A stretch of 22,792 nt of DNA from Cylindrotheca closterium (lineage: Eukaryota; Bacillariophyta; Bacillariophyceae; Bacillariales; Bacillariaceae). The stretch is taken from positions 4,995-27,786 of the forward strand of contig CAKOGP040001424.1 of NCBI GenBank assembly GCA_933822405.4. Direction: 5' to 3'. Of the stretch, positions 15,683 to 22,792 are shown piece after piece (the stretch's first letter is position 1; each line of letters opens with the position of its first letter). The translations under genes and the position numbers were made by a program. The notes beneath the pieces were generated by a model that saw only the letters and a program-made list of their open reading frames with translations, searched no databases and was not told the origin of the DNA.

Positions 15683-16897
15683 TTAGACTCGACGGAACGG
15701 CACAAGCCGTCTGATGTTGATCCTCTCACGGATCGCATTTGTGCGCTGAATTTCCACTGTACCATTAGTGTAAACATTTGTAATAGGATACGGACCTCTG
15801 TACTTTGGATCCAACTTTCTTCCATCAGTATTCTTGATCAAAACTTCTCCACCAATTCTGTAGTCAAACTCTTTTCGCTTCGCGTTCTGTCTCCTCAAGT
15901 TTTCATTGATCTTATACTGTCTCTTTTGCTGCATAGAAAGTAGATCGACAATCACAGGAATGTTTAGTAGCATGTCACGATGAAACACGGTCTCACCAGG
16001 AGTATTGTTCATCAAAGCTGTCGATACAGCACATCTCATTGCATGGTTACAAGCAGCAAGAGCTCGCTTGACTTCTTCAACAGCAACTTGAAAGTTTGGA
16101 GCAGCATTGTTGTATCTGGTGCGCAAAATGTTTGCCACTGTCAAATGCATTCGTTCACATATCGCATTTGCAGTCGCATTCTTGCTAGTGGTTCCGCCAT
16201 CATGGATTCCCCAAGTAGCAAGTTTCGCTTGAAAGGCTTCGCCAATGAATTCGCCTCCTTGATCGTGAATACATTTGTATGGTCTCGGATATCGCGACAA
16301 CCACAGCATTTCAAAAACGCTTGCTACGTGTGTTGCAGTTTTATTCTCGATAAAAGCAAGTTCAGTGAGATTTGTCACGGGATCAATACAAGTCAACGCG
16401 TTGAATTCAAGTTCTCTACCGTTGACGTCAATTTTCCATGGACCAATCAAATCGACCGCAACGGAGAACCATGGAACCAAATCCGCGTGTCGTTCAGGTA
16501 ACTGTCCGTATTGAACATTCGCCGCTTTATTGAGTTGGCAAATTTCACAATTGAATCGTTCAATTCGTTGCTTCAATCCAGGAGAATAGAATCGCTTTGC
16601 AATCGTAGCATACATTGACGTTTTTCCTCTGTGTCCAAGCACAAGGTGATACCAGGTGATCACATCATCAACCAAACTCAAAGGTAAGTAAATTCTCCAA
16701 TCGTCTTGACGTGCAGGATCGATTCGATAGGTGATGATGAGACGCTCGTCAATTGTCGTGATCTGGTAGTGCTGTGCATCGCGTTGAGCTCGTTGCATGA
16801 GCAGTTGATCTTGAGTTTGATGTTGTTGAATGTTTGGCATTGTGATTGGGTTTGGCATCGTTTGTAGAGGAGGATGATTCAAAAAGGACTCTTCCAT
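15683..16897 (-). pseudogene. pol: Gypsy integrase domain (part of decayed pol)
   Basis: 404 open codons from an internal Met, continuous in frame with the piece upstream at 16964-17224 except for a TGA. An HHCC zinc-binding domain is visible (H84 and H89 in 'WYHLVLGHRG', C117 and C120 in 'NCEICQLNK'). The catalytic core has D149 ('SVAVDLIGPW'), D212 ('CIHDQGGEF') and E248 ('NAICERMH'). The C-terminal part has 'LDPKYRGPYPITNVYTNGTV', the SH3-like GPY/F module typical of gypsy integrases; no chromodomain follows before the stop. All active-site residues are intact, although the rest of pol is broken upstream. It is the enzyme that would join element cDNA to the chromosome. Confidence 0.92.
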
Positions 16898-16960
16898 TTC
16901 AATGTTGTCAATGGTCAGATGTTCATGAATATCTCCATCTCGGCAACAGGAGAACTGACA

Positions 16961-17224
16961 TCAAAAAGTACTGTTGAACTCGGCTTCTGTTAGTGGCATA
17001 ATCAAATCATTTTCCTTTACCAGAACATTATCTTCAAACGTGTAGATTTTGTCTTCAGGATCAACAGAAACCTGTAATTTATCAAACGCAATCAATTTAC
17101 CTTTATTTGGACTCTTCCCTTCAGAGGGCTTCTCCATTTGCGGAAGCCGAGAGAAGCAGTCGGCAATCGCATTATCTTTTCCAGGCAAATAGACGAAATT
17201 GGGGCCGAATTCTTCAACAAACAT
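16961..17224 (-). pseudogene. pol: Gypsy RNase H C-terminal fragment and tether
   Basis: Starts '[20 protein letters not shown]' and continues 'ADCFSRLP', the standard end of gypsy RNase H, then a charged connector to integrase. In the same frame, the codon before it (17225-17227) is TGA where family members have Trp in an 'RW' motif. Its own end is another TGA, after which the same frame continues to the integrase without shift. Both look like point-mutated sense codons. Confidence 0.88.
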
Positions 17225-17292
17225 ACGTCAACAAAGAACTCGTTGTGTGTTCAACGTTCGCATTGTGAGATTTTTATGATCAGTAAAAATAG

Positions 17293-17925
17293 TTAATTTG
17301 GCACCATATAGCATAGACCAAATTTTTTCTTCAAACATTGTACAACAGCCAACATTTCTTTTTCCATCACAGAGTAATTGCGTTGTGTGGCATTGAGCTT
17401 ACGACTCCAGTAGGCGACTGGTCTACCTTCTTGCATGATCACAGCGCCCATTTGGTAGTCCGACGCATCAGTATAGATTTCAAAGGGTTTGTTTGGATTG
17501 GGGTAGCGCATCATTATATCGTTAGCCATGACAGCTTTCATTTCAGCGAAAGCTTTGGTGCACTCATCAGTCCATTCAAACATTCCTTTGCCTGTGAGCT
17601 CTGTGAGGGGTTTGAGAAGATGAGATCGACGCGGCCACATGTGGCGGTAAAAGGTAACAGCACCAAGAAATGCACGCAATTCTGTTACATTGGTAGGGGC
17701 TGACATCTTGAGGATGGCATCAATCTTTTTCTTCCACGGCTTGACACCTTCAGGAGTCAACCAATGGCCCAAGAAATCAGTTTCTTGGGCACACGACCCG
17801 CACTTCAAGGGATTGATCTTGAACCCAGCAGCTTGTAGTCGCTGCAACACTTCTTGGATCAAGGCCATATGTTCGTCGTAAGAATTGGAGAACAGGCCAA
17901 CATCGTCAATATAAATTTCAACACC
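17293..17925 (-). pseudogene. pol: Gypsy RT (YIDD to thumb) and N-terminal RNase H fragment
   Basis: Begins at 'GVEIYIDDVGLFSNS' (YIDD at about 17902-17913) and includes 'LQAAGFKINPLKCG', 'FLGHWLTPEGVKP' and 'LRAFLGAVTFYRHMWPRRSH'. RNase H follows ('FEIYTDASDYQMGAVIMQEG', 'YSVMEKEMLAVV'). At 'QCLKKKFGLCYM' the frame is lost at an A-run (about 17315-17321). The correct continuation (a 'TDHKNLT'-type motif) is in a neighbouring frame. Upstream of the YIDD the coding sequence stops within about ten codons, which marks the truncation. Confidence 0.9.
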
Positions 17926-18086
17926 TTTTTCTTTTTATAAAACTCAGAAATCAAAAATCAAAAACTAAAAGGTAGAAGATTATTTTCCATGCACAGCACC
18001 AAAACAAAACTGTACCAGTCCTACGCGTTTTCTACGTAAAGGAAAACAGTTGTTGTTGCTGAAACAGGAAAGAAATTTACTTTAAC
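17926..18086. other. Leader region of the orphan ORF
   Basis: AT-rich sequence between the truncated gypsy and the ATG at 18087. No TSD or terminal repeat marking the gypsy truncation was found. Confidence 0.4.
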
Positions 18087-18884
18087 ATGAAGGATAACAT
18101 TGTCAACCCGCCGGAGAAGGATCCGAATTTGATCATGACTGTAGCTGACCAAGGTCAGGGAGGTCTCGAGGCAAAAACCCGATCAAATTCGACCACTCAA
18201 TCGTCGATTGCTCTAACAAAGGATAATCCTGCCATCACGACTCCCAAGCGCAGCAGCAAGCGAAACCCTTCAGAAACCGCCGAGGATGGCGCAATGAAAG
18301 GCCGCTCGCTCTTCCCATCTGAAGTTCCCCAAGGTCAGGACGTCACGGTCAACACTCGCCCGAATCCGACCACTCCTTTGTCAATCGAGTTAACTAAGGA
18401 CAATCCGCCTGATCCCACGACTTCAAAGAGCCAACGCAAGCATCCCCCTCCTTCCAAAACCGCCGAGGATGGCGCAGTGCAAGGACGATCGCTCGTTGCC
18501 TACATCACAAAACTCAAGGTGTCAAAGTTTCACAGGCTCTACAAGAAGGCTTGGAGACAGGAGATGTTTGCTCTCGCAACGGCCCAACGCGTTATCACTA
18601 CTGACGAAAAGTTGCCTTGCTTTTGGGAATTTTTGCTTGTGTTCGACCCAACATTAATTATTCAACACGCCGAGCTGTTGACTTGGATGTGGCGAGCGGC
18701 ATCCGAATTCTTCGCTAATCCTGCTATCATTCCTCACATTGTGGAGGAATTTGAGCGACTAAAACGAGAGCTACAAATAGCCAAAGCTCAGTCTAAGTTT
18801 CCACCAAAACAAGGTTGGAACCAGACCGAACTTCTTTGCTATTTACATATAAATATTATCGTCACTGCGTTACGATGTTGTTGA
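18087..18884 (+). CDS. Orphan protein with a 57-residue internal tandem repeat
   Basis: 265 residues from a good ATG. The N-terminal half consists of two copies (about 21-76 and 81-137) of a Ser/Thr/Pro/Lys-rich unit. Each starts 'QGQ', contains 'TR.N.TT..SI.LTKDNP' and ends 'TAEDGA..GRSL'. The C-terminal half is a compact hydrophobic and basic domain ('KFHRLYKKAWRQEMFALATA', 'LLTWMWRAASEFF') rich in helices and Trp. I recognise no family. The last residues ('NIIVTALRCC') look non-native, so an unseen intron or truncation may lie near 18820. The gene sits between two dead retrotransposons and could be a host gene or part of another mobile unit. Confidence 0.5.
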   Translation: MKDNIVNPPEKDPNLIMTVADQGQGGLEAKTRSNSTTQSSIALTKDNPAITTPKRSSKRNPSETAEDGAMKGRSLFPSEVPQGQDVTVNTRPNPTTPLSIELTKDNPPDPTTSKSQRKHPPPSKTAEDGAVQGRSLVAYITKLKVSKFHRLYKKAWRQEMFALATAQRVITTDEKLPCFWEFLLVFDPTLIIQHAELLTWMWRAASEFFANPAIIPHIVEEFERLKRELQIAKAQSKFPPKQGWNQTELLCYLHINIIVTALRCC

Positions 18885-18959
18885 CTTACGAAGTAGTAGC
18901 TATGATAGACGGTAGACAGTATTGTAATCAAACGTATTCTTAAAAAGAGTGTTACCATC

Positions 18960-19320
18960 GTCAGATCAACGTGCTTCCCTGGAGGCCGATTTGTCCTTAC
19001 TACTTACGGACTCTAGCGATCGTACACGTGCACGACAGCATGGTCGATCTCATATTCAATAGCACGGTCACCTTTATTTGGTCCCTCGAATTGGGTTCCA
19101 ACGATGGGATCCAGTTTGACACTGTGATTAGTATGTCCACTCTCCATATAGTCGTCCCCTTCTTCCATAAAATGGGCGCTCAATTGAAGGAAATCACATA
19201 CCCCATATGCAACTTTCGCCTCTCCTTGTTGGCAACATGCAAAGCATTCACCCATACAGTACTCCCTACTCTTCGTCCTCTCGTTTTTGGATCAGTGTGT
19301 AACATTTCCTCTTTTGCGTC
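18960..19320 (-). pseudogene. Copia RNase H remnant
   Basis: In one minus-strand frame, 'VWVNALHVANKERRKLHMGY' followed by 'VISFN', TGA and 'APILWKKG' lines up with the copia RNase H pattern in which a VDADxA motif precedes RRSHTG and an NRAPI motif. The TGA is exactly at the Arg of the family's N-R-A-P, i.e. CGA to TGA. The catalytic Asp is also changed (VDAD to VNAL). Further on, weak resemblance to the C-terminal 'ESVLSKK' motif reaches about 18960. Confidence 0.6.
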
Positions 19321-19729
19321 TTGATAGCATGCTTAGAAATCCTCTTGTGAAGATCCTAATTTGTAGTGATCTAAGTTTGGCACCCTCGAATCATGGTACA
19401 TATCCTCAATGCTTGCTCCTCTTTTCGTATCAAGGATGTTGGATACTTCAGTCGTTCATTGCTCCATGTGCCCTTCTCTTGGGGCCGTTTGATATTGGCT
19501 CAAAAGTGATACTTCCAATAAGATGTCAACTCGTCCAATCTCCGTTGTCCATCAAAACATCCCAATCAACTCTTGGAAGTAGGTATGATCATTTTGTCCT
19601 AATTAACTTGATCTGTCCATCTCTGGTTTGTAAGCACTGGTCATTGACTTAATCCGTCCATCTCCGGTTTGTGAACACTGGTCATTGGCGTCAGTGTATT
19701 CTTTGGTAGCTTCCAATTTGCGTTGTCTT

Positions 19730-20146
19730 TCAACGTTTCTTTAACATTCTTGACGGCTGCCACGACATAGTCATACTAGGCATCTTCCACATACCGAATC
19801 TGTCCAAAGTCATTTTTCGAAACCTGGCTTCTAGGTAGCTCTCTGGTGGTTCAATCTTCTCTTTCTTGAATTTGAACGCCCTTCCAATTCCTTCCACCAC
19901 TTCCTTGGCTTTCATCAACATACAGATGATGTCATCGACGTAACAAAGGATATATTTGTAACATTCCCCCCCCAACGTCAGGATTGGCACGATGCCCTTC
20001 TTATAATGAAGACTTTTCCTTCTTTGTCCCCAAACTCAGATCCTGCTACCATGTAGTACCTCTCAATTGCTGGTGCAGTGAGGAAAGCGTTCTGGATATC
20101 TGCACATTGCAAGTCCACTCCGTTTAGTGTTGCTATCATTACTGGT
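19730..20146 (-). pseudogene. Copia reverse-transcriptase remnant (YVDD)
   Basis: 20146-20025 reads 'MIATLNGVDLQCADIQNAFL' and continues to 'VAGSEFGDKE', the RT region with the first catalytic Asp. After a deletion, 19960-19795 reads 'YKYILCYVDDIICM' and then 'PESYLEARF', the YVDD box (19931-19942) and the next motif. The usual 'LYGLKSA' stretch between them is missing. Just upstream (about 20240-20160), 'IPKLIKEAIKIDKEN' resembles the copia segment that precedes this region, with a TAA interrupting it. Confidence 0.78.
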
Positions 20147-20912
20147 ATTGTTCTTCATTTCCATTTGAGTCGCGTCCTGCCATAATGTGTCTTAATTCTC
20201 TTTGTCAATTTTGATGGCTTCTTTGATCAATTTTGGGATACATATCCCATACTTGTGTGTAAGTTCCTAGTAGTTTGATTTGACTTTCCCAAGGAATAGA
20301 CCAAGGTCAAAAGCAGGTTCGCTTGGATGCCCTTTCCTATCGCATAGTCTGCCTGGCCTCTTAAACCAATCTCCATGTTGACGTAATTTTGTGCGTTTAT
20401 GTCGTCAGCTTCCGTAGTCCCCTGGAGCAGCCATGCCATCATCGACCCTGGAACATGCCGTAATCAACGTCCTCAGCCTCGATCAACTTGTTGAAGCTGC
20501 ATTTGGATTCTGTGTCTTCCAAGTCAAGATCAAACATCAATTGTGGCGTCATCTCATTCAAACATCAATTGTGGCGTCATCTCATCCTCCCCCCAACTGA
20601 TGTCTCCTGTTTTTGTATCAAGGATCGTGGATTCATCAGTTGTTTTTCGTGCCATCTGCTCTTTGACGATGTCCGTTTTGCTTTCGATAACTGGAGCAAA
20701 ATGTTCCGTGGAATCGACTCCAGGTATCTGTGGGTATCTTCATGCAACCAGTGTTGCTCGGAACGCCCCATTTCATTTTATCTTTAATACCCGTTTGCAT
20801 TTGGTGCATCTTCTTCCAGTTGATAAATCTCATCGTTTCATTTTGCGCTAAATGCCGCACATCGTGTCATATCGTGAAACTCGTCAACGATCGCTTCTCG
20901 CCATTTCCCGCG

Positions 20913-21152
20913 TTAATATTCGTCTGGGTGATTCCATGCTTCTTGGAAGTTCTTTGGTTCTTTGTTCTCCGCCATATTTCCCATCATATTTTCTGTCACT
21001 TGTAATGCGAGATCTGGCCACTGTAAATCCCGATTCAGCTTCATGTTTGCATCATCGCTTTTGGCATTATTGTTGAATAGTGGTCCATGTCGACCATCTG
21101 AGAAGTCAATTTCTTCTTCTTCCATTGGCTGGTGCTTCTCTTGTTCAAACAC
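20913..21152 (-). pseudogene. Copia integrase-RT linker and RT N-terminus remnant
   Basis: An acidic linker ('EEEEIDFSDGRHG') leads into 'EPKNFQEAWNHPDEY', the conserved start of copia RT ('EP..F.EAW.HPD'). The next expected motif 'KWREAI..EF' is found in another frame immediately downstream, showing a frameshift near 20910. Confidence 0.65.
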
Positions 21153-21369
21153 GAGTTGTTGTTTCTCTTCCTGGTTTGGAATTTGCAGTTACCAATCTTG
21201 TCTCAGTTCAAGTTCAAAGTGTAGGCTGCGTCTCATGACATGTCTGTAGATCTTTCTGCCATCTAGTAGTCGGTGCTGCGGTTGGTGTCGCCAGTGTTGC
21301 CGTTGTGAGTGTGTGTGTGGTGTTGCTGCCGGATCGAGTTGCATTGCTGGTGCTGTTGCGGTCTGGGTT

Positions 21370-21430
21370 TGGTGCTGTTGCTTTCGCATTGTTCGCTTTT
21401 GCATTGTTCGCTTTCGCATTGTTCGCTTTA
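21370..21430. repeat. Three 15-bp tandem repeats in the copia remnant
   Basis: Units of the form gcattgttcgcttt(t/c) repeated three times, encoding Lys-Ala-Asn-Asn-Ala repeats in one minus-strand frame. Low-complexity linker of the decayed element. Confidence 0.8.
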
Positions 21431-22279
21431 GTTGCTGGTGCTGGTGGTGCTGGCCCAATATCATTGTTGTTTGATTCCAATAGCATCTCTTGTGTTGATC
21501 GTAGATACAAAAGTTTGTCTCACTGGCACATCCGCAAATTGTGTGTTCCCTGTTTGTGCAATTAGTTGCAAGGACCTCTCTCCATCGACCATTGCCTATC
21601 TCCATCAATCCTTGCCGCTTGCACCGTGCGTCATTCGTTCAATCATTGCATGATAGGATCCAATTGCCTCAGTTTGGTTTCATTGGATCTTGGGTCATCT
21701 ACTGGATCTTCGTGAGCCACTGAGATTTTTCCTAGTTGAACAGTGCTTGGATTCCATGGCACTTTGCTGGCTGCTTATATCAATTGAAGGCATATTGCGA
21801 GTCAATCTCTTCCGCTTGACTGTCGGTTGTGTCCGCCCATTACAGAAGCTCCAGCAGTTCCCATAGTCACTTGTGATATCTGTGTAGCTGCTGCTCCATC
21901 AGCAGGAACGTCGCTGGATTGTAGTAGTGATGCTACTTCTGCTCGTAATTCAGACGGTTGCGTTTGCGTAGTCGGTCTTGTTTGTTTTGTCAGCAATCAT
22001 GACTTGTTTGGTATGCGCTTCTTTCATTTGACATATGTGCCTTCTGTTGGTCGGTCATTATTTGTATTGATTCAGTGCATACGTTGGTTTTTGCGGCAAT
22101 TGCATATTGCTGTTCATACTTCTCATGCTGCCATTCATATTGCTCAACCAGTTGTTCATATCATGTTCATGCTGTTGTTGTTCATGCTGTTCATAGTGGT
22201 GCTCATGCTGCTTCAGCTAGCCTCGCCCAAGTGTCGTCCCCTATCAGTTGCGTCGTAATTCCTTGCGGGAACTTTTCTC

Positions 22280-22618
22280 TTATTGCAGATCCGGAATGCC
22301 GTTGTGAATGTTATTACCATCGGTCATTTGCCAATTTCCGTATCCGTCGCTGTGTTGTTCAGTTGTAGGAATGAGGCGGTAACCTTGGTCTTTAGTTTCA
22401 TTGCATAGTTTCATTGCGTCTGAATGAACTTTTCTCGCCTCTGAATGGGCTTCTCTCCCCTCATGTTTGTCGTATGCTGCATATGATTTCTTCAGCAGCC
22501 ATACGTTCAAATATGGACCAGTTCATTGTAGTCTTTTCGCTAACATAGCATAGCTCGTTGATGGTGTGTTAAATAAGCGATTCTCTCGGTTTACGTTGAA
22601 AATGTCACTCTTTTTCAT
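22280..22618 (-). pseudogene. gag: Copia gag N-terminal remnant
   Basis: ATG at 22616-22618, 51 bp from the LTR edge, starts 'MKKSDIFNVNRENRLFN'. The frame continues to 'YAMLAKRLQ', hits TGA at 22523-22525, and continues unchanged as 'LNVWLLKKSYAAYDKHEGRE' to TAA at 22280-22282. Further gag-like sequence ('EKFPQGITTQLIGDDTWARL') follows in another frame, then a Gln/His-rich helical stretch with many frame breaks (about 22220-21800). Confidence 0.65.
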
Positions 22619-22668
22619 TGATCCATTTTGTGTTGCGGCACCTGCAGTTTTTGTCTGTATTGGTGCAG

Positions 22669-22792
22669 TGTTAGAATAAAGCAAAATGTGCTCTATCGTG
22701 AGTGCCTTTAGCGCTCAGAACAAACTCTCTGCAATCTAAATTCGTAATCGACTGTACAACACTTTCACGACAATAGTTCTCCTGTGTCTAGG
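22669..22792 (-). repeat. Inner edge of 5' LTR of the decayed copia (partial)
   Basis: On the minus strand the sequence ends TTATTCTAACA (22679-22669), the usual end of copia LTRs of the TGTTAGAAT/ATTCTAACA type, directly before the gag leader. The LTR continues beyond the window. Confidence 0.5.

Larger units (their letters stand above)
15547..17925 (-). mobile_element. Truncated, decayed Ty3/gypsy retrotransposon
   Basis: The minus-strand order RT thumb - RNase H - integrase identifies Ty3/gypsy. The body is cut at about 17925, immediately upstream of the YIDD box, so RT fingers and palm, protease, gag and the 5' LTR are absent. At the other end, a polypurine tract (agaagggaagag, minus strand, 15548-15559) is followed by TGTAATGACC, the probable start of the 3' LTR at 15547. 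Damage within pol consists of one frameshift near 17315 and TGA stops at 17225-17227 and 16961-16963. Confidence 0.9.
18960..22792 (-). mobile_element. Strongly decayed Ty1/copia element lacking integrase
   Basis: Reading right to left there is an LTR end (22669 onward), gag remnants (22618 to about 21800), low-complexity linker, RT N-terminus (about 20990-20913), RT palm pieces (20146-20025 and 19990-19795) and RNase H (about 19320-18960). Frames change many times and TGA/TAA stops are frequent. The ~0.9 kb between gag and RT contains no IN catalytic motifs, so protease/integrase were deleted or scrambled. No 3' LTR could be matched to the partial LTR at the right edge. Confidence 0.8.

Noticed and set aside
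15980..16501. Plus-strand ORF of 173 codons
   Set aside because: Antisense to the gypsy integrase core, which has all catalytic motifs on the minus strand.
18885..19000. 3' LTR of the decayed copia
   Set aside because: No match to the partial LTR at 22669-22792 could be found in this stretch; only about 124 bp of the LTR is visible.
21189..21608. His/Gln/Thr-rich minus-strand ORF as a gene
   Set aside because: Low-complexity reading of the copia remnant; overlapping frames are equally open and none carries a recognisable domain.

Overview
The window looks like repeat-rich nuclear DNA of a diatom, probably a pennate one. The evidence is the Ty1/copia lineages present: one pol has the integrase signature EHVPEVERFIRTIK and an HVDD reverse-transcriptase box, and another has LYTDD, both familiar from diatom 'CoDi' elements. 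There are no bacterial operons, no ribosome-binding-site logic, and no rRNA or tRNA that I could recognise. The lineage call is inference; I cannot name the species.

Layout. (1) 1-8157: the 3' part of a plus-strand Ty1/copia element whose 289-bp 3' LTR (7869-8157) ends inside a host gene. (2) 1415-7329: a second, unrelated copia element sits inside it on the minus strand, with near-identical ~350-bp LTRs, gag and a full-length pol. It split the host RT/RNase H, and an estimated 70-80 codons of host sequence are missing at the junction. (3) 8158-8781: the 3' end of an unrecognised gene cut by the outer copia. (4) 9128-9817: three consecutive perfect-geometry hairpins made of eighteen copies of one 18-bp motif. 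(5) 10101-14356: four intact genes in two head-to-head pairs: a DDE transposase facing a small KOW-like protein, and a 392-432 aa unknown facing a protein with a duplicated 'GWIDWR' domain. No terminal inverted repeats were found, but the set looks like a multi-gene DNA transposon or its remains. (6) 15547-17925: a decayed Ty3/gypsy element (minus), truncated just upstream of the YIDD active site and carrying two stops and a frameshift. (7) 18087-18884: an orphan ORF with an internal 57-residue duplication. (8) about 18960-22792: a heavily decayed minus-strand copia that keeps the tip of its 5' LTR, gag and RT/RNase H pieces but no visible integrase.

How it works together: this is a TE nest rather than a pathway. 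The youngest event is the inner copia, with 5 differences between its LTRs. Four of those five are CpG transitions, and several stops in the older elements are TGA, one clearly at a CGA site. Both fit deamination of methylated CpG. The inner copia lacks a target-site duplication, has lost 2-3 terminal bases at both ends and replaced host sequence, so it may have been captured by end joining rather than by its integrase. The most novel-looking material is the hairpin array and the neighbouring four-gene DDE cluster.
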